Shown here in pieces: positions 25,526 to 33,799 of a DNA stretch of 64,000 bases. Location: assembly GCF_018863395.1 (NCBI RefSeq), contig NZ_JAHKRR010000001.1, positions 744,001 to 808,000 on the forward strand, written 5' to 3'. Each line of letters begins with the position of its first letter. Positions within the stretch are counted from its first letter, which is position 1. A program made the position numbers and the translations under genes. Below the pieces are notes generated by a model. It had not been told where the DNA came from. It was given only the letters and a program-made list of their open reading frames with translations, and ran no database searches. Source of the DNA: Sinomicrobium weinanense (lineage in GTDB: Bacteria > Bacteroidota > Bacteroidia > Flavobacteriales > Flavobacteriaceae).

Positions 25526-26497
25526 ATGAGAATAAAACCTACACATCTGCTAAGGCTTTTTATGGCCTTATTTGCGCTGGCCATTTACAGCTGCCAGAAC
25601 GACACCACGGAACTTCCGGACGAAGTTGCCGAAGAACAACAAACCACGGAAGATCTCAGAAGTGAGTTAACGCCCCTGTCTACACAGGATTTACCGGAAA
25701 AGGTAAAAGAGCAATTGGAACTGACCCGCGAAAACCTGGCCAAATACCTGCCCGATGATTTACAGATCGAGAATGTACAGGTTCTGGGAAGTGTTACCAC
25801 AGAAAAAGGAATGGAGCTTTCGCACCGGGCGGTTACAAATAAAGGGGGAGTCATCGCTTACGGGAATATTACAGATCCTGCTTCGGTACACATCGGTTTT
25901 ATGCAAAGCATATATTCGGGTAAAGAACTTTCTGATACACAAAGCCGGATTTCAGAGGCCGCTTCACAGGAGATAAAAACGGGTGACAAGGTCATGGAGA
26001 TCACCTGGAAAAACGGAACAGAGACTTACAGGACTCAGTGTTTCTACCGCAACGACGGTATTGTATGGGACAACATCCTCAGCGGACTGGTTATGATAGA
26101 TACCGAAGGACAGACGGAAACTTCGGAAGAAACCGTTTCGTCCAAAGACAACAATACTCAGGCCAGGACATACAGCAAGTATTATAAATCGTGGTGGACC
26201 GCCAAGTGGCTCTGGGGTTCCGAGCGTGGCCAAATGGGATATAAGATCACCATATATTATTCTTCGGGACGGGTGTCCAATACGGATGTAAGCGACTGGG
26301 GATATATTTCGCTGGGAAAAGCCAAAAGTTACAGCCGTGTCGTAAAAAATTACGGAAGCTATGGCAAATGCCAGTATGCCCTGGGCATGTGCACGCCTTT
26401 CGGTTCGCTTAGCTTTAGTTACAGTGGATTTAAGGTGTCTTTTTCAGGTATAGGAAGTAATGTGGTAGCCAACGGTTATAAATCGCTCTATCCATAA
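25526..26497 (+). CDS. Unknown lipoprotein with aromatic, cationic C-terminus
   Basis: 323 residues with lipobox ALAIYSC (Cys23), a Glu/Thr-rich linker (about 24-60), then a middle domain (60-185) with an NTF2-like or cystatin-like strand pattern, and a C-terminal region (about 215-323) rich in Tyr, Trp, Ser and Gly (SKYYKSWWTAKWLWGS, SFSYSGFKVSFSGIGSN). Two Cys (GKCQYALGMC) could pair. I do not recognise the family. It is a single gene ending at a bidirectional terminator. The tail could be a secreted beta-rich or membrane-interacting module; no function is proposed. Confidence 0.78.
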   Translation: MRIKPTHLLRLFMALFALAIYSCQNDTTELPDEVAEEQQTTEDLRSELTPLSTQDLPEKVKEQLELTRENLAKYLPDDLQIENVQVLGSVTTEKGMELSHRAVTNKGGVIAYGNITDPASVHIGFMQSIYSGKELSDTQSRISEAASQEIKTGDKVMEITWKNGTETYRTQCFYRNDGIVWDNILSGLVMIDTEGQTETSEETVSSKDNNTQARTYSKYYKSWWTAKWLWGSERGQMGYKITIYYSSGRVSNTDVSDWGYISLGKAKSYSRVVKNYGSYGKCQYALGMCTPFGSLSFSYSGFKVSFSGIGSNVVANGYKSLYP

Positions 26498-26639
26498 ACA
26501 AAAGAATAAAAATATATCGGGTTATACGCTGATTCCTATACAACACTCTGTGTATCTTTGTGTGCAGTTGAAATGCCGAAGGAACCATAAAGTCAGGAAC
26601 CATTTGAAATAGTATCCGTATAACTCAGAAGATATAAAT

Positions 26640-26672
26640 AAAAAGCTCCTGTTTGTCAGCAGGAGCTTTTTG
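26640..26672. terminator. Bidirectional intrinsic terminator
   Basis: AAAAGCTCCTG (26641-26651) pairs perfectly with 26660-26670 around an eight-base loop, with A-run and T-run ends that serve both directions. It lies between the convergent unknown lipoprotein gene and the acidic 97-residue protein gene. Confidence 0.85.
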
Positions 26673-26677
26673 GTTTA

Positions 26678-26971
26678 TTACGCATCGTCATCTTCGGGAT
26701 TGTCCGGTATCTCTACGGCGCGGTCAATTTCTCCGGAGTCAAAGTTGTCTTCATCTTCGTCAAAATTTTCCATAGTATTGGCCAGCCGGGTACTTACTTT
26801 GACCAGGTAAATGGCATCTTCGGTACGTACTTCCAGCGCTTCAACAGCTTCGTTATTGGCATTCCTGAACTTGATGATGTCATCATCGCCATAGCCGTCA
26901 GGATATTTTTCTACTAACAGCGCCAGGATCTCATTGGTAAGTTTCTTGTAATCAACTATTATTCGTTTCAT
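26678..26971 (-). CDS. Conserved acidic protein of unknown function
   Basis: 97 residues, strongly acidic at the C-terminus (NFDEDEDNFDSGEIDR, PDNPEDDDA). The N-terminus MKRIIVDYKKLTNEILALLV and GYGDDDIIKFRNANNEAVEALEV recall a conserved flavobacterial family that databases sometimes mislabel as DNA primase (from memory). It lies 72 bases after the deoxyhypusine-synthase-like gene on the same strand and ends at an intrinsic terminator, so it is the last gene of that transcript or a single unit. No function is claimed. Confidence 0.75.
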   Translation of the reverse strand: MKRIIVDYKKLTNEILALLVEKYPDGYGDDDIIKFRNANNEAVEALEVRTEDAIYLVKVSTRLANTMENFDEDEDNFDSGEIDRAVEIPDNPEDDDA

Positions 26972-27043
26972 GTAGGGGAAATGTTAATTCTAGCCTAAAA
27001 ATAAATCAAAATAGATATTGCACGCAAGTTATTTTTTAACATT

Positions 27044-28012
27044 TTACTTATCCAGTAAATATGCAAAAATAAGCGGGGCCACTATGGTGGCGTCCGATTC
27101 TATAATGAACTTTGGAGTGTCTATATCGAGCTTGCCCCAGGTAATCTTTTCGTTGGGGACAGCCCCTGAATAAGAACCATAGCTGGTCGTGGAATCGGAG
27201 ATCTGGCAGAAATAACTCCAGAACGGCACATCGTGCATTTCCATATCCTGGTAAAGCATGGGCACCACGCATATGGGGAAGTCCCCGGCAATGCCACCGC
27301 CGATCTGGAAGAACCCTATGCCATTGGCAGAATTTTTGGTATACCAGTCGGCCAGGTAGGCCATGTATTCTATACCGCTCTTTACGGTAGAGGCCTTCAG
27401 TTCACCCTTAATGACGTATGAAGCGAATATATTGCCCATGGTACTGTCTTCCCAGCCGGGTACCACAATGGGAAGATTTTTCTCGGCTGCGGCATACATC
27501 CAGGAGTCTTTGAGGTCTATCTCATAATATTCTTCCAGGGCACCGGAAAGCAACAATTTGTACATATATTCATGGGGAAAATAGCGTTCGCCTTTTTCAT
27601 CGGCTTCCTTCCATATTTTATAAATGTGCTTTTGTAGTCGGCGAAAGGCTTCTTCCTCCGGAATACAGGTATCGGTGACCCGGTTGAGGCCTCTGTCCAG
27701 CAGTTCCCGCTCTTCGTGTGGGGTGAGGTCGCGATAGTGAGGTACTCTTTTGTAGTGAGAATGGGCTACAAGGTTCATCAGGTCTTCCTCGAGGTTGGCC
27801 CCCGTACAGGAAATGATCTGTACCTTGTCTTTACGGATCATTTCGGCAAAGATCTTGCCCAGTTCGGCAGTGCTCATGGCCCCGGCCAGGGTTACCATCA
27901 TTTTGGCACCGTTCTGTAACTGTTGTTCGTAACCTTTAGCCGCATCTACGAGTGCGGCTGCATTGAAATGCAGGTAATATTTTTCTATAAAATTTGAAAT
28001 TGCTCCTTTCAT
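27044..28012 (-). CDS. Deoxyhypusine-synthase-like enzyme, probable homospermidine synthase
   Basis: 322-residue NAD-dependent aminobutyl transferase of the DHS family (PF01916). Conserved features are MMVTLAGAMSTAELGK, SCTGANLEEDLMN, the NAD-site segments IGFFQIGGGIAGDFPI and SDSTTSYGSYSGA, and EKITWGKL, whose Lys294 matches the catalytic Lys of eukaryotic DHS. Bacteria lack eIF5A, so a role on free polyamines is expected; DHS-like enzymes making homospermidine are known, and homospermidine is a major polyamine in many flavobacteria (established knowledge). Agmatinase and arginine decarboxylase genes precede it on the same strand and would supply putrescine. Confidence 0.88.
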   Translation of the reverse strand: MKGAISNFIEKYYLHFNAAALVDAAKGYEQQLQNGAKMMVTLAGAMSTAELGKIFAEMIRKDKVQIISCTGANLEEDLMNLVAHSHYKRVPHYRDLTPHEERELLDRGLNRVTDTCIPEEEAFRRLQKHIYKIWKEADEKGERYFPHEYMYKLLLSGALEEYYEIDLKDSWMYAAAEKNLPIVVPGWEDSTMGNIFASYVIKGELKASTVKSGIEYMAYLADWYTKNSANGIGFFQIGGGIAGDFPICVVPMLYQDMEMHDVPFWSYFCQISDSTTSYGSYSGAVPNEKITWGKLDIDTPKFIIESDATIVAPLIFAYLLDK

Positions 28013-28052
28013 AATCCTTTATTTTTCAATTCTCGTCGGGCCGCACAGCCTG

Positions 28053-28068
28053 CCCCGAAATTTCGGGG
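28053..28068. repeat. Palindrome between agmatinase and DHS-like genes
   Basis: CCCCGAAATTTCGGGG is a perfect 16-base palindrome, with CGCAC / GTGCG arms further out extending the hairpin to roughly 28042-28077. The CCGAAATTTCGG core looks like a dispersed intergenic hairpin; partial attenuation between the two genes is possible. Confidence 0.7.
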
Positions 28069-28119
28069 ACCGTGCGTCTCTAACGGGAATGATTGATAAT
28101 ATTAAAATTTTATTAATTG

Positions 28120-29007
28120 TTAATTATCATCGTCTTCGTCGTCATTTTGCGTTCCGGTATATTTGAATTTATAGGCCAGCATTTTATAATACAGTTTGGC
28201 GGCCAGGAAATCGGACGATTTTTCGTTTTCATCGGGACATAGTTCCACAATATCGAAACCTACCACGTTTTTCTTCCTGAATATCTTTTTCAGGAACTCC
28301 AGCATTTCGTACCACAACAGTCCTCCCGGTTCGGGGGTTCCGGTTGATGGAAGGATGGAAGGGTCGAAAGCATCGAGGTCTATGGTGATGAACACGTTTT
28401 CGGTCATCTGGTGTATGGCATCGGTTATCCATTCGTCATCATGAATGATATCATGTGCAAAATAAACTTGGTTTTCGTCCATATGTTCCAGTTCGGAAAT
28501 ATCCATGCTCCGTATCCCTACCTGTATGAGATTGGTGGTTTTACTGGCCTCGTGTACGGCACAGGCGTGGTTGCATGCAGAACCTTCGTATTCCGGGCGC
28601 AGGTCGGCATGGGCATCGATCTGTACCACGGTGAGGTCCTCGAAACATTCGTTAAAGGCGCGGATAGTTCCTATGGAAATGGAATGCTCTCCGCCAAATA
28701 TGGTGACGAACTTGTCCTGATTGATATAGTTTTTCGTAGTCTTGTGTACGGCTTCGACCATCTTTTCAGGAGAAGTATTCTCCGTAATGGCAGGGGCGAG
28801 GTACACGCCTTTTTTATAGGGTTCTGTACGGGTCTCTATATCGAACAGTTCCATGTTCTCCGAAGCATGGAGAAAGGCATCGGGCCCTTTGTCGGCTCCC
28901 TTTTGCCAGGTGCTGGTACCGTCGTAGGGCACGGGGATCAATACCACCTTCGCATCGTCGATACGGGTATATTTATCAGGTATTCCGGCGTATGTTTTTT
29001 TATTCAT
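28120..29007 (-). CDS. speB: Agmatinase
   Basis: Ureohydrolase (PF00491), 295 residues, that hydrolyses agmatine to putrescine and urea. The binuclear Mn site is complete: His108 in FGGEHSISIG, Asp131/His133/Asp135 in QIDAHADLR, and Asp210/Asp212 in TIDLDAFDPS. The downstream SILPSTGTPEPGG segment is typical of agmatinases as opposed to arginases, and the neighbour encodes an arginine decarboxylase. It lies 178 bases after speA on the same strand. Confidence 0.9.
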   Translation of the reverse strand: MNKKTYAGIPDKYTRIDDAKVVLIPVPYDGTSTWQKGADKGPDAFLHASENMELFDIETRTEPYKKGVYLAPAITENTSPEKMVEAVHKTTKNYINQDKFVTIFGGEHSISIGTIRAFNECFEDLTVVQIDAHADLRPEYEGSACNHACAVHEASKTTNLIQVGIRSMDISELEHMDENQVYFAHDIIHDDEWITDAIHQMTENVFITIDLDAFDPSILPSTGTPEPGGLLWYEMLEFLKKIFRKKNVVGFDIVELCPDENEKSSDFLAAKLYYKMLAYKFKYTGTQNDDEDDDN

Positions 29008-29022
29008 TGGTGTGGTGTTTTG

Positions 29023-29064
29023 GACGGATGACAGGTGACAGGTGACGGGTGACGGGTGACGGAT
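29023..29064 (+). repeat. Short tandem GGTGAC(A/G) repeat
   Basis: About five units of a seven-base motif, ACAGGTGACAGGTGACGGGT in part, just upstream of the agmatinase start codon. A related inverted piece (CGGTCACCCGTCATC, near 29173-29188) lies at the other end of the speA-speB gap, so the gap could fold into a long hairpin. Confidence 0.6.
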
Positions 29065-29185
29065 GTGTATGATTTTGTTTTTCGTTATCGGCCTGTTGTC
29101 ATCAGTCGTGGATCATTTTTAATGTTTAATGCTGTTGCTTGTATATGGGTAACGGACGCATACTTCGGTCATCGGTCACCCGTCA

Positions 29186-30583
29186 TCAATCTTCATAACC
29201 TAAGATTTTAAGAAAGTTTTCTGCTTTTTGTTGTTCGGCAAATATTTTAGTGGTCATATTGCCGTCGGGATCTTTATCTATTAATATGTGTTTTGGCGAG
29301 GGAATAAGGCAGTGCTGTAATCCGCCGAAACCTCCAATGGTCTCCTGGTAAGCGCCGGTGTTGAAAAAGCCGATGTACAGCGGTTTTGATTTGCTGTATT
29401 TGGGCAGGTAAATGGCGTTCATATTCTGTTCGCTGTTGTAATAGTCATCGCTGTCGCAGGTAAGCCCGCCCAGCAACACTCTTTCGTATTCATCGTTCCA
29501 GCGGTTAATGGCCAGCATAATAAAGCGCTTGTTTATGGCCCAGGTATCGGGCAGGGTGGTGATAAAGGACGAGTTTATCATGTTCCACTTCTCCCGGTCG
29601 TTCTGCTGCTTCTGGTACAATACCTCATAGATGGCACCTCCGCTTTCGCCCACGGTAAAACTGCCGAATTCGGTAAAGATATGCGGCACAGGCACATTGG
29701 CCTCTTCACAGGAGATCCTGATCTGGTTGATGATCTCATCTATCATATACTGGTAATCGTAATTAAAGGCAAGAGAGTTTTTAGTAGGGAAACCTCCGCC
29801 TATATTCAAACTGTCTACCGTAGGGCATATTTTTCGCAATTGTGTGTATACCTTGAGGCATTTAAGGAGTTCGTTCCAGTAATAGGCCGTGTCGCGTATA
29901 CCGGTATTGATAAAAAAGTGGAGCATTTTAAGCGTCACTTTTTCGTTGTGAAGGATGGCCCTGTTATAGAACGGAATAATGTTTTTGTACCCGATACCGA
30001 GCCTGCTGGTGTAGAACTCGAACTTGGGCTCTTCCTCCGATGCAATGCGTATACCGATGTCGAAGTTGCCGTCTATGGCTTCGCTGAGCAGGTCGATCTC
30101 CTCGTAATTATCGATAATGGGGATACATTTTTTATGCCCGTTGTTAATGAGATCGGCAATGTTCTGTACATATTGCTCGCGTTTAAAACCATTGCACAGC
30201 ACATATTGGTCCCTGGTGAGCTTGCCCTGCTTCATAAGATTGTTCACGATATCGATGTCGAAGGCCGATGAGGTTTCGATATGGATATCATTTTTCAGGG
30301 CCTCGGTGAGCACATGCCCGAAATGTGAGCTCTTGGTGCAGTAGCAATAGTGATATTTACCAGGATAGTTATGTACTTCAATAGCTTTGCCAAACCAATT
30401 TTTGGCTTTTTGAATATTATTGGATATCTGCGGCAGGTAGGTAAATTTGAGCGGTGCCCCGTATTTCTTTACCAATGCCATAAGGTCTATATCATGGAAC
30501 TTCAGCGTATCATCGTCCAGCGTAAATTCCTCCTGCGGAAAATAATAGGTTTGATCAATAAGATCTATGTATTTCGTTTTCAT
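29186..30583 (-). CDS. speA: Arginine decarboxylase, PLP-dependent, short form
   Basis: 465-residue alanine-racemase-fold decarboxylase starting MKTKYIDLIDQTYYFPQEEF at 30583. The longer frame to 30757 prefixes a hydrophobic stretch read from A/T-rich leader and is rejected. The PLP Lys84 lies in YCYCTKSSHFGHVL, with downstream IETSSAFDIDI, LNIGGGFPTK and FTEFGSFTVGESGG. It is shorter than the usual SpeA of about 630 residues and closer to the compact type of Bacteroidota. Together with agmatinase and the DHS-like enzyme it makes putrescine from arginine. Arginine specificity is inferred from family and context. Confidence 0.88.
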   Translation of the reverse strand: MKTKYIDLIDQTYYFPQEEFTLDDDTLKFHDIDLMALVKKYGAPLKFTYLPQISNNIQKAKNWFGKAIEVHNYPGKYHYCYCTKSSHFGHVLTEALKNDIHIETSSAFDIDIVNNLMKQGKLTRDQYVLCNGFKREQYVQNIADLINNGHKKCIPIIDNYEEIDLLSEAIDGNFDIGIRIASEEEPKFEFYTSRLGIGYKNIIPFYNRAILHNEKVTLKMLHFFINTGIRDTAYYWNELLKCLKVYTQLRKICPTVDSLNIGGGFPTKNSLAFNYDYQYMIDEIINQIRISCEEANVPVPHIFTEFGSFTVGESGGAIYEVLYQKQQNDREKWNMINSSFITTLPDTWAINKRFIMLAINRWNDEYERVLLGGLTCDSDDYYNSEQNMNAIYLPKYSKSKPLYIGFFNTGAYQETIGGFGGLQHCLIPSPKHILIDKDPDGNMTTKIFAEQQKAENFLKILGYED

Positions 30584-31104
30584 GTTCTGCTTTTGTACTA
30601 TAATGAGATAATAAGGTACGAATAAGATATAAAATATAATATAAAGCAGAATGGTTAGATACGCAACGATATGGCGTTGTGCACAATAGCAGCCCCTAAA
30701 TAGGGGTGGAGTCTGGATATAAGTCCGGAAGTGAGCTTTAAAACCCGGTCGCTCCACTTGGGAACCGTATATGGAAATGACTTCCTCATGACCACATACC
30801 CGGGATTAAAAACGAGTTTCATTCTTGTTCAGCCTAATCGGGTACAAAAATGTATAAAAAAAATAAATTGCCAAATAGGGACAGGCTTTTTTTACATTTT
30901 TTTTAGATGATATTATTTTACTGTTAACCAGATGTTTGTATACCATTAACCGGACGCTGCCATGCCGGGCCCTTCGACACTTAGACTGCGTTCAATGCAG
31001 GCAGGTTCAAAACAGGTTAAAGTTGAGATCTTTCCGGACACAATACAACGCCCTCACAAATACTATCAGTAACATCTGATGCCCGGTAACGCATCAGCGG
31101 GATA
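30584..31104. other. 521-base gene-free stretch between speA and araR
   Basis: Contains the speA leader, an A/T-rich part (30840-30950), and a dispersed-repeat fragment (about 30970-31008, CCCTTCGACAC ... GCAGGCAGGTTC) that is the reverse form of the text near 4.4 and 57.1 kb. A small hairpin CTGATGC / GCATCAG (31076-31082, 31091-31097) sits just past the araR stop and may act as its weak terminator. No gene is seen. Confidence 0.5.
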
Positions 31105-31794
31105 TCACATCTTAAAAGTAAAGCCGTCGGATACTTTTTCTTCATATCTTTTCTTGTCGAACTCGTAGAGAAAGGAGCCTTTTCGCGAAGAGGTCATGTC
31201 TTTCTCCTTGAGTTTTACGAGAACGTTCATTTGTTTTATTTTCTTCTGGAAATTCCTTTTGTCCAGTTCTTCCCCGAGGATCACTTCGTAGAGCTTTTGT
31301 AATTGCCGCATCGTAAATTTTTTGGGAAGCAGCTCAAAGCCCACGGGATTGGTAGATGTTCTTCGCCGGAGCCTTTCGAGGGCTTTTGAAAGCATTTCGC
31401 TATGGTCGAAAATAAGATCGGGCACATCAGATATGGAAAACCATTGTGCAGAGTGTTCGTCCAACAGTTTGGGATTGTGGTCTTTGATATTAATAAGTGC
31501 GTAATAGGCTACGGAAATAGTACGTTCCACAGGGTCACGGTCTACCTTGCTGAACCCGTAGAGCTGCTCCATATACACATCGTTGAGCCCCGTGAGGTTG
31601 GAGAGCACCCGGTTGGCAGCGACATCCAGGGTTTCGTTTTTCTTTAAAAATCCTCCCATCAATGACCATTTTCCTTTTTCGGGCTCAAAAGCCCTTTTAA
31701 TAAGGAGTAACTTGAGGTCCTCTTCATCAAAACCAAAAATAATGCAATCCACAGCCACAAGAGCCTTGTCTTCTTGATTGTAATTAAAATCCAT
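31105..31794 (-). CDS. araR: AraR-type Nudix transcriptional regulator of arabinose use
   Basis: 229 residues: an N-terminal Nudix-like domain (about 10-150) and a C-terminal winged helix (about 155-229, KKFTMRQLQKLYEVILGEEL), the NrtR-family layout. The Nudix box (residues 48-70, beginning GGFLKKNETLD) has lost the REUxEE glutamates (it reads NRVLSNLTG), so it should bind a ligand rather than hydrolyse one. In Bacteroides thetaiotaomicron a protein of this type, AraR, represses arabinose genes and is released by L-arabinose (established). Here it is divergent from a complete arabinose operon. Two matching operator-like sites (32172-32190, 40895-40915) support the call. Confidence 0.9.
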   Translation of the reverse strand: MDFNYNQEDKALVAVDCIIFGFDEEDLKLLLIKRAFEPEKGKWSLMGGFLKKNETLDVAANRVLSNLTGLNDVYMEQLYGFSKVDRDPVERTISVAYYALINIKDHNPKLLDEHSAQWFSISDVPDLIFDHSEMLSKALERLRRRTSTNPVGFELLPKKFTMRQLQKLYEVILGEELDKRNFQKKIKQMNVLVKLKEKDMTSSRKGSFLYEFDKKRYEEKVSDGFTFKM

Positions 31795-31997
31795 CAGTCA
31801 AAATTTATTCGATTCGATAAAAATAAGAACACTATACAAAGAGGGGAGAAACGGTTTTGCACAATAGATTCTTGTAAGATTATAATTTATTTACGGATAA
31901 ATATACACTTAATTTCAGGAAAAACTAAGAAACTGCCTGAATTTTGTTTTTAGAATATTTTGTAGTGTATTTCTTATCGGACTCGGTAGGATTGAAG

Positions 31998-32069
31998 AAG
32001 ATTGATGGAAGATTGAATCCGGATAGTTTGGAAGATTGATCTTAAACATGTCAATCTCCTATCAATCTT
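31998..32069. repeat. 18-base inverted repeat in the araR-GH51 gap
   Basis: AAGATTGATGGAAGATTG (31998-32015) pairs with 32052-32069 at 16 of 18 positions around a 36-base loop. It could be a dispersed hairpin or a second regulatory structure; there is no T-run. Confidence 0.6.
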
Positions 32070-32159
32070 TTAACCCCACCTTTCAGGCTAAAATTGTTTT
32101 GTTCTCAATGAAAGAATACATTTTTTTCGATTATGATTAGCATTTTAATATTTTTTGGC

Positions 32160-32190
32160 TACTTTTACAAATGTAAAACATACACTTTTA
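32160..32190 (+). promoter_or_regulatory. Promoter with overlapping AraR-like operator, arabinose operon
   Basis: TACTTTTA (-7-like, one mismatch to TAnnTTTG) is followed four bases later by TGTAAAACATACACTTT. The TGTA-N5-TACA half-sites form a palindrome placed right at the expected transcription start, as for a repressor. A perfect TTTTACA-AA-TGTAAAA palindrome overlaps it (32163-32178). Almost the same block stands before the second susC (40882-40915). AraR binding is inference. Confidence 0.55.
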
Positions 32191-32201
32191 AATTTTAGAC
32201 T

Positions 32202-33746
32202 ATGAAAACCAACACCATTTTTTTGTCTATGGCCTTCGGGTTATCGGCCTTGTGCACCAGAGCACAGCAGGAGGTCACCGTTCATGCCGATGCAGGTAAG
32301 CATACGATCAGCAAACATATCTACGGTCATTTTGCGGAACACCTCGGGCGGTGTATTTATGACGGCTTTTATATAGGGGAGAACAACAAGGTCATTCCGA
32401 ATACCAACGGAGTGCGAAACGATATCGTAGAGGCGCTGAAAGAACTGAAGATACCCAATCTGCGCTGGCCGGGCGGGTGTTTTGCAGATACCTACCACTG
32501 GAAGGATGGCATAGGCCCCAAAGAAGACCGCCCGACCATTGTAAACCAATGGTGGGGAGGGGTAACAGAAGACAACAGTTTCGGCACGCACGACTTTTTA
32601 AATATGTGTGAGCTCCTGGAAACCGAACCTTATCTGTCCGGTAATGTGGGCAGCGGAACGGTTCAGGAACTCATCGACTGGGTGCAGTATACCAACCACG
32701 ACGGCAAAAGCCCCATGGCAGACCTGAGGAAAGAGAACGGCCGGGAAGAACCCTGGAATGTAAAATACTGGGGCATAGGTAATGAAGCCTGGGGATGCGG
32801 TGGAAATATGACTCCGGAATATTATTCGGATGTTTATCGCAAATATTCTACATTTCTTTCCGGTTGGTCCAATGAGAACGGAATATTCCGTATAGCTTCC
32901 GGAGCATCGGGTTCAGATTACAACTGGACCGAGGTGCTGATGAAAAACATCAAGCATAACCTTATAGAAGGGATGGCACTGCACCATTATTCTGTTATAG
33001 AATGGAACAACAAAGGTCCGGCCGCTACCTTTAGCGAAGAACAATATTTCCAGACCATGCAAAGCGCCCTCGAAATGGAGGAGCTCGTGACCAAACACGG
33101 CGCCATCATGGACAAATACGACCCGGAAAACAAAATAGCCCTGATCGTAGACGAGTGGGGCGGATGGTACGATGTAGAACCCGGCACCAATCCCGGTTTC
33201 CTCTACCAGCAAAATACCATGCGCGATGCCATGATCGCCGGGGCTACCCTCAATATATTCAATAATCACGCGCGAAGAGTAAAAATGGCCAACCTTGCTC
33301 AGGCAGTTAATGTATTGCAGGCCGTAATCCTGACAGATGAGGAGAAAATGATACTGACCCCGACCTATCACATCCTGAAAATGTATAGTGTTCATCAGGA
33401 TGCTACCCTGCTCCCGGTGGAATTTGAGAATGTGAATTACACCTATAACGGGAAAAGCCTTCCTGCACTTTCGGTCTCCGCTTCAAAAGACAAAAACGGG
33501 CTTATTCACGTGTCACTGGTCAATATAGACGCTTCCAAAAAGCACAAAGTATCCCTGAATATAGAAGGGGCTGAAGTAAAAAACACCACCGGGACCATAC
33601 TGACTTCAGATAAGTTACAGGATCATAACACTTTTAAAGATCCGGAGAAGGTCACCTCAAAAGAGTTTAAGGATTTTTCAGGAAAAAAAGGACAGCTTGA
33701 GGTAGAACTCCCTCCGTTTTCGGTGGTTGTTCTGGAATGGAAGTAA
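32202..33746 (+). CDS. Exported alpha-L-arabinofuranosidase, GH51
   Basis: 514 residues with signal peptide (MKTNTIFLSMAFGLSALCTRAQ). The GH51 TIM barrel is complete with acid/base Glu195 in GIGNEAWGCGG and nucleophile Glu318 in LIVDEWGGWY, and a C-terminal beta-sandwich from about residue 400. It releases terminal arabinofuranose from arabinan, arabinoxylan or arabino-oligosaccharides in the periplasm. It is the first gene of the operon, 53 bases before araB, directly behind the AraR-like operator. Length and motifs are normal for the family. Confidence 0.94.
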   Translation: MKTNTIFLSMAFGLSALCTRAQQEVTVHADAGKHTISKHIYGHFAEHLGRCIYDGFYIGENNKVIPNTNGVRNDIVEALKELKIPNLRWPGGCFADTYHWKDGIGPKEDRPTIVNQWWGGVTEDNSFGTHDFLNMCELLETEPYLSGNVGSGTVQELIDWVQYTNHDGKSPMADLRKENGREEPWNVKYWGIGNEAWGCGGNMTPEYYSDVYRKYSTFLSGWSNENGIFRIASGASGSDYNWTEVLMKNIKHNLIEGMALHHYSVIEWNNKGPAATFSEEQYFQTMQSALEMEELVTKHGAIMDKYDPENKIALIVDEWGGWYDVEPGTNPGFLYQQNTMRDAMIAGATLNIFNNHARRVKMANLAQAVNVLQAVILTDEEKMILTPTYHILKMYSVHQDATLLPVEFENVNYTYNGKSLPALSVSASKDKNGLIHVSLVNIDASKKHKVSLNIEGAEVKNTTGTILTSDKLQDHNTFKDPEKVTSKEFKDFSGKKGQLEVELPPFSVVVLEWK

Positions 33747-33799
33747 TACCTGTTTTCGGGTTTTAAAGCATCGATAAATAAGCGTAAAAGATATATAGA

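Larger units (their letters stand above)
31795..32201. other. 407-base divergent control region of araR and the arabinose operon
   Basis: Carries the promoters of both divergent units. On the operon side a -7-like TACTTTTA (32160-32167) is followed by an operator-like repeat. On the araR side an ATACACTT half-site (31903-31910) resembles the right half of the same operator. An 18-base inverted repeat with 16 matching bases (31998-32015 and 32052-32069, core AAGATTGAT) sits between. No gene is present. Confidence 0.6.

Noticed and set aside
30584-30757. N-terminal extension of arginine decarboxylase
   Set aside because: The extra 58 residues are a hydrophobic reading of the A/T-rich leader; the family's start MKTKYIDLIDQ is at 30583.
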